Below, in pieces: positions 22,970 to 30,114 of a stretch of DNA of 33,303 bases. Numbering within the stretch: the first letter of the stretch is position 1; every line of letters starts with the position of its first letter. The translations under genes and the position numbers were made by a program. This stretch comes from DATLFA01 sp039934635 (GTDB lineage: Bacteria > Actinomycetota > Acidimicrobiia > Acidimicrobiales > WLNW01), in the NCBI GenBank assembly GCA_039934635.1, contig JBDTLT010000038.1:1-33303 (forward strand), written 5' to 3'. The notes under the pieces were generated by a model, which ran no database searches, was not told the origin of the DNA, and was given only the letters and a program-made list of their open reading frames with translations.

Positions 22970-24469
22970 TCAGATCCCGCCCGTCGTCGACGACGTCGGA
23001 GGCCGCGATGATGTCGTTGTCGACGCGCTTGTCGGCACGGTGCTTGTCGACGACGCCGGCACGGTGCTTGTCGGCACGGCTGTTGTCGACGACCTCGGCA
23101 CGGTGCTTGTCGGCACGGCTGTTGTCGACGACCTCGGCACGGTTGTTGTCGGCGCGGACGTAGTCGGCACGGTGCTTGTCGACGGGGACGTTGTCGGCAC
23201 GGTGCTTGTCCGCACGGTTGTTGTCGTGGACACCACGCTCGACGTGACCGATGGAGGACGCGTTGTCGATGTGGTACTGGACGTGGAGGTGGTGCTCGAA
23301 GAAGTGCGGGACGTCATTGTGGACGTCGTCGGGCACGGAGATGGAGGAGGCAAGAGAGGAGCCACTGGGGCTCCAGTGGTCGTGGTGCTACTGGTGGTCG
23401 TGGTGCTACTGGTGGTCGTGGGCTCGGCGTTCCCGCAGTCGGCTACGACCGTGACCTTGATGCGCTGCAGCGTGGCGTCACCCAACGTGACGAGGCAGTT
23501 GCGAGCGCCCGGTTGTGCGCCGGCGGCCGCCGAAACCGTCATTTGCCACGAGGTCCTTTCGCCCGGAGCCACGAGCCGCTGGGCAGGTTCAAACGTCGCG
23601 GTGACCGATTGGCAGTCTCGCAGCTGGGGCATCGCGTGCAGCTTCGATCGTTCGAACGCCTGAGTCAGCCGATCGACGAGGTCGTTCACCTCGGGTCGGA
23701 CAATTACTCCGTCGAGAGCCTGCGCGAGCGTGGCAAGCGCACCCGGTTCAGCGCCGGTCACCGCGACGAACCCGATGTCGCGTGCAGCGAGCGCGTCGCG
23801 TACCTGTCCCGCCGATGGTCCCGGATACGAGACGCAGCCTTGGTCGCTGCACCACCGATCGGTGTTCTCGTGCGGTTGGTTGTCGGTGACCACGATTGCG
23901 ACGCGACGCGAATATTCCGCGAACGCTACCGGTGCCGTTTTTGCCGCGCTGCTCGAAGTTCCCGGCCCGCCGGCGAGCGCCTGTAGTGCGCCGAGGATGC
24001 CCTCCCGATCATCGCCGCCGCCTTCGACCGCCTCGACGGCTTGCAACAGATCGTGCCAATTGTTGGTCGGCTGCGTCACTACCTCATAGACGCGGTCGGT
24101 CGCAGTGCCGAACGGGAACACCGGTACATCACCCGCCACCGCTACGGCGACGCGCACGACGGTGCCCGTGGCTACGAGGCGATCGAGAGCTGACGTGAGC
24201 GTTGCCGTGGTGCGCCGCATGTCAGGGGAGTACGAACCTGTCGCGTCGAGCAGGACTGCGACCTCGAGCGGAGCCGACGAAGCGTCGAGGCTCAGTTGCG
24301 CAGTGGTACTCGAGCCGGGCGCGAGCTCGATCGTCGTCTCGACGTCGGCGAGCGGCATCGACAACACCACTCTGGCTGCCAGAAACAGCACTAGTAGCGT
24401 GCCGAACAGGGCGATCACGGCGCGTTCGATCACCCAGGAATCGCGAGACACACGCCTCGACCTCAACAT
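22970..24469 (-). CDS. Membrane-anchored VWA protein with Thr/Ser-rich mucin-like tail
   Basis: 499 residues from ATG 24469. One hydrophobic segment (about 13-37, 'AVIALFGTLLVLFLAARVVL') is a signal anchor. A VWA domain follows (about 68-265): its metal-site motif is 'LLDATGSYSPDM' (Asp75), a DxTGS variant of the usual DxSxS. After it comes a short beta domain with Cys ('MPQLRDCQSVTATF', 'GARNCLVTLGDATL'). The last 130 residues are almost only Thr, Ser, Pro and Val, including three 13-residue repeats, a stalk of the type that is O-glycosylated or spans the wall. No LPxTG. The start overlaps the stop of the upstream paralogue 3 gene by 7 bases (translational coupling); a longer frame into that gene is rejected. 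VWA proteins often hold surface complexes together or bind ligands. Confidence 0.82.
   Translation of the reverse strand: MLRSRRVSRDSWVIERAVIALFGTLLVLFLAARVVLSMPLADVETTIELAPGSSTTAQLSLDASSAPLEVAVLLDATGSYSPDMRRTTATLTSALDRLVATGTVVRVAVAVAGDVPVFPFGTATDRVYEVVTQPTNNWHDLLQAVEAVEGGGDDREGILGALQALAGGPGTSSSAAKTAPVAFAEYSRRVAIVVTDNQPHENTDRWCSDQGCVSYPGPSAGQVRDALAARDIGFVAVTGAEPGALATLAQALDGVIVRPEVNDLVDRLTQAFERSKLHAMPQLRDCQSVTATFEPAQRLVAPGERTSWQMTVSAAAGAQPGARNCLVTLGDATLQRIKVTVVADCGNAEPTTTSSTTTTSSTTTTGAPVAPLLPPPSPCPTTSTMTSRTSSSTTSTSSTTSTTRPPSVTSSVVSTTTTVRTSTVPTTSPSTSTVPTTSAPTTTVPRSSTTAVPTSTVPRSSTTAVPTSTVPASSTSTVPTSASTTTSSRPPTSSTTGGI
23030..23146 (-). repeat. Three 39-bp tandem repeats inside the VWA gene
   Basis: Units 23030-23068, 23069-23107 and 23108-23146; they encode 13-residue repeats such as TVPRSSTTAVPTS. 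The two right-hand units differ at only two bases. Further short Thr/Ser repeats lie at about 23375-23425 (18-bp period). Confidence 0.85.
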
Positions 24470-25581
24470 CGGTCGGCTTCTCGCGCAAGAATCGAAACCC
24501 GCCCGGTGTAGTTGCCGTTGACGAGTTGCGCACCGGCGTGCAGCGTCATCGACAGCAGCGCCGACTCGCCGGGGCAGAGCGTGAAGCCGTCCTGCTCGAG
24601 CCACACGGGGTCGCCGGCGAGGAACCGTTCGGCCTTCGAGGGACCGCCGGTTGCCGTTTGCACCGTCACCGAGAACTGGTCGACAGTTCTTTGGTCGTCG
24701 AGTCGCGTCATCGGCGTGAACAAGATGCCGATGTGGGCGGGTCGGGTGCCGCGATTTGTCAACGTAGGTGCGTTCCTGGTCGCAGGATCGGCGTCGCCGG
24801 TGACGGTGCTCGCTTTGCCCGCATCGACGACCCATGAGATCTGCGTCGCGTCCAATACGACATTGACAGGACACAACACGTTGACGGTGAACGCGACATC
24901 ATCGTGCAATGCCCCAACCGTGGCGATGGCGGTCACTCTGTGTGCGCCACAGGACAGGGCATTCGTCGTGAGGTCGAACTTGCCGGTGAAAATTCGGACA
25001 GCGCCTTGACGGCAACGCTCCCATAGGCCGCGCCGGTCCGCGTTCGTGACTGCTGCGGCGGCCAACGCGTGCGAGCCGGTGGCTTCGGTCGACGCCCATT
25101 GCCACATCGCGCCGGGCTCGGTCGTACCCGAGCACGTACGTCCGGTCGGTTGCACGACCGCCGGCGCGCCGCCGTTGGGTCCGACGACTTCCCAACGCAC
25201 GGTGCCCGAGCCGTTCGCGAATGCATCGCTTGTGGGATCACTGACAACTGCCCAAACCTCGATCGAACGCGGTGCAACGCCCTCGCGCACGATCTGGACC
25301 AAGCCCTGCGCGTTCGGAGACTGTGTCACCTGCTTTGTAACCGCGCCGTAGGTGCAGGCTGGCGTGGGCGGCGTCGCGGCCGGCACGTCGACCGCGCCAT
25401 AGTCCATGGCGGCTGTCGCGGCGTTCGCGTCGACGAATGCCCAGGCACAGTGCACAACCGGGGGGGCGGGCGCCGCAACTGCGTCGGAGAGAGTCGGAGC
25501 CAGCGAGGCGGCGACGGACAACGCAACAGTGAGCGCGAGGAAGGGCAGCGATGTCCGCCTTCGACGCGCGCGCTGACCCAT
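24463..25581 (-). CDS. Secreted protein, distant paralogue 3 of the unrecognised family
   Basis: 372 residues. Arg-rich N-terminus then a hydrophobic run and 'LSDAVAAPAPP', a Sec signal peptide. The mature part shares the order of features with paralogues 1 and 2: 'PPVVHCAWAFVDANAATAAM' ~ 'VIECAWAL', 'RSIEVWAVVSDP' ~ 'VELWGAITSS', and at the end 'LCPGESALLSMTLHAGAQLV' plus 'NGNYTGRVSILAR' ~ 'LCPND...SGNYAATPIGIRLSAR'. Identity overall is low. ATG 25581 has GAAGG nine bases before. It is the first gene of the surface cluster and overlaps the VWA gene by 7 bases, so the two are made together. Confidence 0.78.
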   Translation of the reverse strand: MGQRARRRRTSLPFLALTVALSVAASLAPTLSDAVAAPAPPVVHCAWAFVDANAATAAMDYGAVDVPAATPPTPACTYGAVTKQVTQSPNAQGLVQIVREGVAPRSIEVWAVVSDPTSDAFANGSGTVRWEVVGPNGGAPAVVQPTGRTCSGTTEPGAMWQWASTEATGSHALAAAAVTNADRRGLWERCRQGAVRIFTGKFDLTTNALSCGAHRVTAIATVGALHDDVAFTVNVLCPVNVVLDATQISWVVDAGKASTVTGDADPATRNAPTLTNRGTRPAHIGILFTPMTRLDDQRTVDQFSVTVQTATGGPSKAERFLAGDPVWLEQDGFTLCPGESALLSMTLHAGAQLVNGNYTGRVSILAREADRC

Positions 25582-25846
25582 CCGCTTGACCCTTCGCCGC
25601 GCAGTAACGATGCCAGGATCGAACGGATGTCGGATATCCGCAAGGCAGTAGGCACATATTGGCCAAAGCGGGTGACCGATGTGGGCTACCCACTCGGGCT
25701 AGCGAATGCTGACTACCCCGCAAAGCAGTCAGCTAGGCCGTGCTGCCCGACAATCGCCTATCAACGAGAGTTGGGTGATTTCGTGAAACGCCCGACGAAG
25801 TGATTGCGATTACGACGACGAGTACGTCTCCGAGTCAGGTAGCGAT
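25582..25846. other. Intergenic region upstream of the surface cluster
   Basis: 265 bp. A short open frame from ATG 25627 (58 codons) has no Shine-Dalgarno and unremarkable composition, so I do not call it. GGTCAA occurs just before the paralogue 3 start (25584-25589, minus strand), the same hexamer as in the palindromes at 22901-22928. No clear -35/-10 pair found. Confidence 0.4.
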
Positions 25847-26107
25847 TTGAGCAAGCTTCAAGACATCCGCGACTTCATGCAGCAACACCTCGGGGACGAC
25901 TGGGAAATTTGGTTGGTACTGGCCGGGGCCATAGCATCGCCAGGTGCTTCGTATAGGCAAGTCATCGACGCGCATGACCTCGCTGTGGCCATCGTGGGCG
26001 ATCTGAGTCCCGACTGGACCGTTGACGACGTGGGCGAACTGATCGCCGATGCTCGGTCGAGACTCTGGCCGCAGGGCCCAGGCGTCTGGAAACGTCTCGC
26101 TCCCTGA
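25847..26107 (+). CDS. Small hypothetical protein
   Basis: 86 residues from TTG 25847 (weak AGG seven bases before); ATG 25877 is an inner alternative. Contains 'HLGDDWEIWLVLAGAIASPG' and 'DDVGELIADARSRLWPQGPG': acidic, probably soluble and mixed helical, no motif I know. Third-position GC is high but lower than in neighbours, so it may be a recent arrival or not a gene. It is isolated between the surface cluster and a decayed gene. Confidence 0.45.
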   Translation: MSKLQDIRDFMQQHLGDDWEIWLVLAGAIASPGASYRQVIDAHDLAVAIVGDLSPDWTVDDVGELIADARSRLWPQGPGVWKRLAP

Positions 26108-26199
26108 CGGAACGGGGCAGGTGGGCTGAACCATTGAGGGTCTCGAAGGTTCGCGTCCACTCTCGCGAAGCGAAGGGATACGAAGATGCAATTGGTTTG

Positions 26200-26643
26200 G
26201 TCAGCTCGGTGCGCCGCCAACGGAAACCCTCACGCCGAATCCGACACCGGTGAAGATTCAAGGCCCCACGCAGGTGCAAGCGCCCCGCAGTCGTCCACTC
26301 CCCGACTCCATCACCGCGGATCGATGCAGGTGCAGTGGCCGCTCTCATCAACCTGACGATGGTGGGCGGTCCGTTGTTCTCGGGCAACGTCACCTTGACA
26401 AATGCAGCGCGCTCACTCCTGGGCCGCACGCGAAGTCCAATGGCAACTTCAACAAGAACCTCACGATCGCCAACCTCGGCGTCGTCGCGCTCGACCTGGC
26501 CGGTGTCGACACTCTGACGCGCGTGCAAACTGGGCAAGCCGGTGCCGCCTCGGTGTTGGTCAACCTCAACATTCTCCGCGAGTGGTGCACTCGGCCTCGA
26601 CATCGTCGGACCGACACGACTCGTCGACACCCGACTCTCGTAG
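26200..26643 (+). pseudogene. Decayed secreted protein with a PTRLVDTR-type domain
   Basis: Pieces of one reading order are spread over three frames: 'TETLTPNPTPVKIQGPTQVQ' (a Pro/Thr linker into a domain, 26218-26280), 'AGAVAALINLTMVGGPLFSG' and 'NVTLTNAA' (26328-26410), 'NGNFNKNLTIANLGVVALDL' and 'RVQTGQAGAASVLVNLNI' (26440-26575), then 'SGALGLDIVGPTRLVDTRLS' and a stop (26580-26643). This order is that of the C-terminal surface domain found in many secreted proteins of Acidimicrobiia and relatives, ending or starting with PTRLLDTR. At least three frameshifts; the upstream catalytic or binding part is missing. Confidence 0.7.
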
Positions 26644-26868
26644 CTTTCCGCTCTGAAGGCCGCTCGGGTCTGCTCTCCGCTCTGAAGACGGTCTCACTGT
26701 CAGAAGGCCGTCAGAGACGCGCGCGCGGGATACCCCCGTTGGGACGTGAACCGCGCCGCACTTTCTCACGTACTTCCCAACACACGCGACCCCGATCCTG
26801 ACCTTGGGCGTGCAATGCTCACCCCTCCAACCAGCACCGGCCCGCTCCCGATCGAGAAGAGAAGAGAG
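26644..26868. other. Non-coding stretch before the YceI gene
   Basis: About 225 bp without a supported gene. TCCGCTCTGAAG occurs twice, 29 bp apart (26647-26658, 26676-26687). I find no convincing promoter for the next gene. Confidence 0.4.
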
Positions 26869-27612
26869 ATGCAACTCACGCGAAAGAAGAAGTGGGCACT
26901 AGGCAGTGGTATCGGCGCAGTGGTAGCCGTCGCCGCAGTGGTCATCGTCTACTTCGCCTTCATCAAGTCCGACGCGCCACCTCCGCTCGGGTTGAACAGC
27001 GTGGCATCCACCGCACCCGTATCGGCCGCCGACAACGCCGCATCGACGACCGGTGCTTCCTCGTCGAACGCGTCGACCTCCAACCTCGACGGCGCGTGGA
27101 AGATCACCAACGCGTCGACAGTCGGCTATCGCGTAACGGAAGATCTCGTTGGTGGTATCGCCAACAACGTGGCCGTCGGTCGCACGAACGCGGTCACGGG
27201 CACGGTGACCGTCGCCGGTACCAAGGTGACCGCAGTAGAAGCCAGTGCCGATCTCACCAAGCTCACGAGTGACAGCGGCCGTCGCGACGGCCAGGTCCAA
27301 GATCGCATCCTCAACACACGGACTTTCCCGACCGCGACGTTCAAGCTGGCCTCGCCCATCGACTTCGCGTCGATCCCCACCGTCGGCGCGGAGAACAAAG
27401 GCAAGGCAACCGGTGATCTCACCATCCACGGTGTCACCAAGCGCGTCACGATCGACGTGACCTACCAACTCATCTCCGCCACCGAGATCCGCATGCTTGG
27501 CACGGTTCCGATCGTTTGGGCCGACTACAAGATCCCGAGCCCCACGTTCGCCGGCGTCGCCGACGTGCGTGACAACGGTGCCATGGAGTTCCTGATCGTC
27601 GCAACGCGCTGA
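26869..27612 (+). CDS. YceI family protein, membrane-anchored
   Basis: 247 residues. Lys-rich N-terminus and one hydrophobic helix ('WALGSGIGAVVAVAAVVIVY'), an Ala/Ser/Thr linker (about 45-70), then a YceI lipocalin-like domain: 'LDGAWKITNASTVGYRVTED', 'SDSGRRDGQVQDRILNTRTF', 'PTATFKLASP', 'GKATGDLTIHGVTKRVTIDV'. YceI proteins bind isoprenoids, fatty acids or amides in a beta-barrel. ATG 26869 follows the purine run AGAAGAGAAGAGAG, a good ribosome site. Longer frames upstream (to 26746) lack one. Converges with the SDR gene, 7 bp between stops. Confidence 0.88.
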   Translation: MQLTRKKKWALGSGIGAVVAVAAVVIVYFAFIKSDAPPPLGLNSVASTAPVSAADNAASTTGASSSNASTSNLDGAWKITNASTVGYRVTEDLVGGIANNVAVGRTNAVTGTVTVAGTKVTAVEASADLTKLTSDSGRRDGQVQDRILNTRTFPTATFKLASPIDFASIPTVGAENKGKATGDLTIHGVTKRVTIDVTYQLISATEIRMLGTVPIVWADYKIPSPTFAGVADVRDNGAMEFLIVATR

Positions 27613-27619
27613 CGCGCGC

Positions 27620-28516
27620 TCAGCCGTCGACGCCACCCGTGGCAACGGGCAGAAACTGCGCGAGGTCGACCCGCGAGGGCGCCTCGATGCCGTCACGCCA
27701 CGCGGCATGGAGGCCTCGATTGACGGCGAACTCCTGGGCCATGACGTGTGAACCGTTGGCGGGTAGGTCCTCGACGGGAGCAACCGCGAGGAAACGGACC
27801 ACGCTCGCCGGTGCCGACAACGGTGCGAAGATCGAAGGGTCGTAGCCGAGCGCCGACATCGCCCGATCGGCCTTCTCGGTGAGACAGGGCCCGGGGTCGA
27901 CGTCGAAGGCCAGAATCCCCTTGCGGCCGTACTCCGCCCGCAAGCTGCCGGCCACGCGACTGAGAGCGGCCTTGCTCGCGGTATACGACAACCGTGGTCC
28001 GCCTCGACCCGGCGCGGGAAGGTTGCGGTAGAAGGACCGCGCTGACATGTTGATGACGCGTCCTCCCCCGTTTGTCAGCATGTTCGGCAACACGCGCTTG
28101 ATCAGCGCGAGCGCGCCGAAGAAGTTGACCTGCATCTCGCGCTGGAACATGTCCATCGAGAAGTCGAGAGTGAACAGCGTCGAGCTCTGCGCGGTCGACA
28201 TGATCGCGTTGTTGACCAACACGTCGATGCGGCCACGGTCCTCGATCGCGCGGTCGGCCGCGGCTTCGACCGATGCGTTGTCGAGCAGATCCATCACCGC
28301 GAACGACGCGGTTCCACCCAACGCCTCGATCTCGGCCCGCGTCTGCTCGAGGCTGCCCGGCAACGGCTCTCCGTCCGAGAACGAATCGACGGAATCCCCG
28401 CTCGTCAACGTGCGCCCTCCGATCACCACGTGGAAGTCGGCCTTCGCAAGCTCGAGGCAGATCGCCTTGCCGATGCCTCGAGTCCCACCGGTCACGAGCG
28501 CGGTTCGTTGCGTCAT
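27620..28516 (-). CDS. Short-chain dehydrogenase/reductase
   Basis: 298 residues. Cofactor motif TGGTRGIG at about 9-16, 'DVLVNNAIM' (NNAG replaced by NNAI), catalytic Ser in 'VINMSARSFYRNLPAP' and Tyr-x3-Lys in 'LSYTASKAALSRVAGSL'. The Arg right after strand 2 ('VVIGGRTL') hints at NADP(H). Between motif and NNA there is a longer loop than usual ('SGDSVDSFSDGEPLPGSLEQ'), and the C-terminus is about 40 residues longer than a minimal SDR. Substrate unknown. ATG 28516 has GGGGGG about 7 bases upstream; a second ATG at 28521 is out of frame. Divergent from a methyltransferase gene with 51 bp between. Confidence 0.88.
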   Translation of the reverse strand: MTQRTALVTGGTRGIGKAICLELAKADFHVVIGGRTLTSGDSVDSFSDGEPLPGSLEQTRAEIEALGGTASFAVMDLLDNASVEAAADRAIEDRGRIDVLVNNAIMSTAQSSTLFTLDFSMDMFQREMQVNFFGALALIKRVLPNMLTNGGGRVINMSARSFYRNLPAPGRGGPRLSYTASKAALSRVAGSLRAEYGRKGILAFDVDPGPCLTEKADRAMSALGYDPSIFAPLSAPASVVRFLAVAPVEDLPANGSHVMAQEFAVNRGLHAAWRDGIEAPSRVDLAQFLPVATGGVDG

Positions 28517-28547
28517 GTCATCCCCCCTTGGACGAGCCGGTACGCTA

Positions 28548-28565
28548 GCGGCGGATTATCGCCGC
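28548..28565. promoter_or_regulatory. Palindrome with a near-symmetric -10, divergent promoter
   Basis: GCGGCG-GATTAT-CGCCGC. The loop reads GATTAT on plus and ATAATC on minus; with the next base the minus strand gives GATAAT. Either can serve as -10: plus 8 bases before ATG 28568, minus about 38 before ATG 28516. Confidence 0.45.
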
Positions 28566-28567
28566 AA

Positions 28568-29446
28568 ATGTGTGGAGCCAACTCCGTGAGCTCGCCCGAC
28601 ACGATGTCAACCGCCGAAGCCGCGTCGCGCTGGCGCGCGTTGCAGACCCTGCATCTCGACCCTCCCGCGTTCGTCGACGATTGGGCCGTGCACCTGTTGC
28701 CCGACGACGAGCGCCAGGCGTTGCGGGGCGACGAAGGCCGGGCGGAGTTCCTGGCGAACACGCGCGGCTGGGCGATGTCCGGCGTCGGTGTGGGCAGCCT
28801 GCTCTTCGCCGAAGACGTCGCGCTCGCCGCGGTCGAGTCGGGCATCGACCAATACGTGATCCTCGGTGCCGGCTTCGACACGTTCGCGATGCGCCACCCC
28901 GAGCTCGCGGGTCGGCTCGCGATATTCGAAGTCGACCACCCCGACGTCCAACGGCTCAAACGTCAACGGCTCGCCGCTGCGCCCCCAGTGCCCGCGCTAC
29001 CGCATTTCGTACCCGTCGACTTCGAGGTCACGCGGCTGTCGACGCAGCTGCTCGCGTCGCCCTATGACGCGACGCGACCGGCCGTGGTCAGCTGGCTCAA
29101 CACGTTGCCCTACTTGACCCCGGCCGCGATCGAATCGACGCTCTCCGAGCTGGCCAACCTGACCGCGTCGGGCAGCATCCTCGTATGCAACTACCCGTGC
29201 AAGGGTGTACCCATCACCGAAGAACAACTGGCCGTGCTCCGAAACAACAGCGCCAACGTCGCGGCGCGCGGTGAACCATTCCAGAGCCGCTTCACACCCG
29301 ACGAGTTCGTTTCACTACTCGCCGCGCACGACTTCTTCGTCGACCAACACTTGACCGACCTCGATCTCAACGAGCGCTACTACGCGAACCGAACCGATGG
29401 CTTTCGCGCGGGCGTGCCGGCGCGGATCATCACCGCGCGCCGATAG
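28568..29446 (+). CDS. TIGR00027/LCM-family SAM-dependent methyltransferase
   Basis: 292 residues. 'STAEAASRWRALQTLHLDPP' and 'FVDDWAVHLLPDDER' open it, then the SAM site 'QYVILGAGFDTFAMRHPELA' (about 97) with the acidic 'IFEVDHPDVQRLKRQRLAA'. This order, with 'VVSWLNTLPYLTPAAIESTL', is the leucine-carboxyl-methyltransferase-like family TIGR00027, abundant in mycobacteria and relatives and mostly of unknown substrate. ATG 28568 is taken as start; GTG 28586 and ATG 28604 are alternatives. Its promoter appears to be shared with the divergent SDR gene. Confidence 0.87.
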   Translation: MCGANSVSSPDTMSTAEAASRWRALQTLHLDPPAFVDDWAVHLLPDDERQALRGDEGRAEFLANTRGWAMSGVGVGSLLFAEDVALAAVESGIDQYVILGAGFDTFAMRHPELAGRLAIFEVDHPDVQRLKRQRLAAAPPVPALPHFVPVDFEVTRLSTQLLASPYDATRPAVVSWLNTLPYLTPAAIESTLSELANLTASGSILVCNYPCKGVPITEEQLAVLRNNSANVAARGEPFQSRFTPDEFVSLLAAHDFFVDQHLTDLDLNERYYANRTDGFRAGVPARIITARR

Positions 29447-29452
29447 CCGCGC

Positions 29453-30073
29453 TCACACCAGACCGTTCATTGCCGCGAACGGATCCCAATCCGCATCGGT
29501 GTGCCATTCGTATTCGGTGCCATCAGCGAGGCGCTGGGCGAAGTCGTTGCCGTGCAGATGCCCGATCAAAGCCAGCGCCATATCGATGCCGGCCGCGACG
29601 CCCGACGACGTCCATCGATTGCGGTCGACGACCCAGCGCGCCTCGGGCACCCACTCGACCCGGGGGCCGTGCTCGCGCACCCAATCGAACGCTCGCTTGT
29701 TGGATGTCGCCCGATAACCGTCGAGGAGGCCGGCGGCGGCCAACAGCGCCGAGCCGGTGCATACCGAGGTGATGTACTCGGCCGCCGCGGCGTATCCGGC
29801 GAGCCAATCCAGGAACGCGCGGTCTTGAATGGCCTCTACACGACCAATGCCCCCGGGGACGAGCACGATGTCCACCGGCGGCGCATCGGCGTAGGCATGG
29901 TCAGCGTGAGCGCTCGGACCCTGGTTGCTCGCAACGGGGCCGGCCTGCGGCCCGATCATCGAGATGTCGAAGCGACCAGGCGCCACGCCGAACATCTCGA
30001 GCGGACCGAACACGTCGAGCAATTCGAAGCGCTCGAACAACACGGTGCCGATGCGTAGCGGTGCAGAGGTCAT
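29453..30073 (-). CDS. DJ-1/PfpI family protein
   Basis: 206 residues. A flavodoxin-like fold with the nucleophilic-elbow Cys105 in 'YITSVCTGSALLAAAGLLDG', the early acid in 'VLFERFELLDVFGPLEMF' and 'VDIVLVPGGIGRVEAI'. The ending 'EYEWHTDADWDPFAAMNGL' recalls isonitrile-hydratase-like members and the N-terminal sensing domain of AraC-type regulators, but there is no HTH domain. Possible jobs: isocyanide hydration, glyoxalase or deglycase activity. ATG 30073 lies 7 bases after CACAAT, a weak leaderless hexamer. Same strand as, and 41 bp downstream of, the MFS gene. Confidence 0.88.
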   Translation of the reverse strand: MTSAPLRIGTVLFERFELLDVFGPLEMFGVAPGRFDISMIGPQAGPVASNQGPSAHADHAYADAPPVDIVLVPGGIGRVEAIQDRAFLDWLAGYAAAAEYITSVCTGSALLAAAGLLDGYRATSNKRAFDWVREHGPRVEWVPEARWVVDRNRWTSSGVAAGIDMALALIGHLHGNDFAQRLADGTEYEWHTDADWDPFAAMNGLV

Positions 30074-30114
30074 GGTACGTATTGTGCTCGCCCGGTCGGG
30101 ACGAGCGCACCGAA

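Noticed and set aside
23030..23146. CRISPR array
   Set aside because: Repeats are contiguous, in frame and coding, without spacers.
22911..23663. Open plus frame with Val/Asp repeats
   Set aside because: Antisense of the Thr-rich stalk of the VWA gene.
24470..24874. Extension of the VWA gene upstream
   Set aside because: Overlaps paralogue 3; ATG 24469 gives a proper signal anchor.
25627..25803. Possible 58-codon gene
   Set aside because: No ribosome site, no domain, and composition unlike neighbours.
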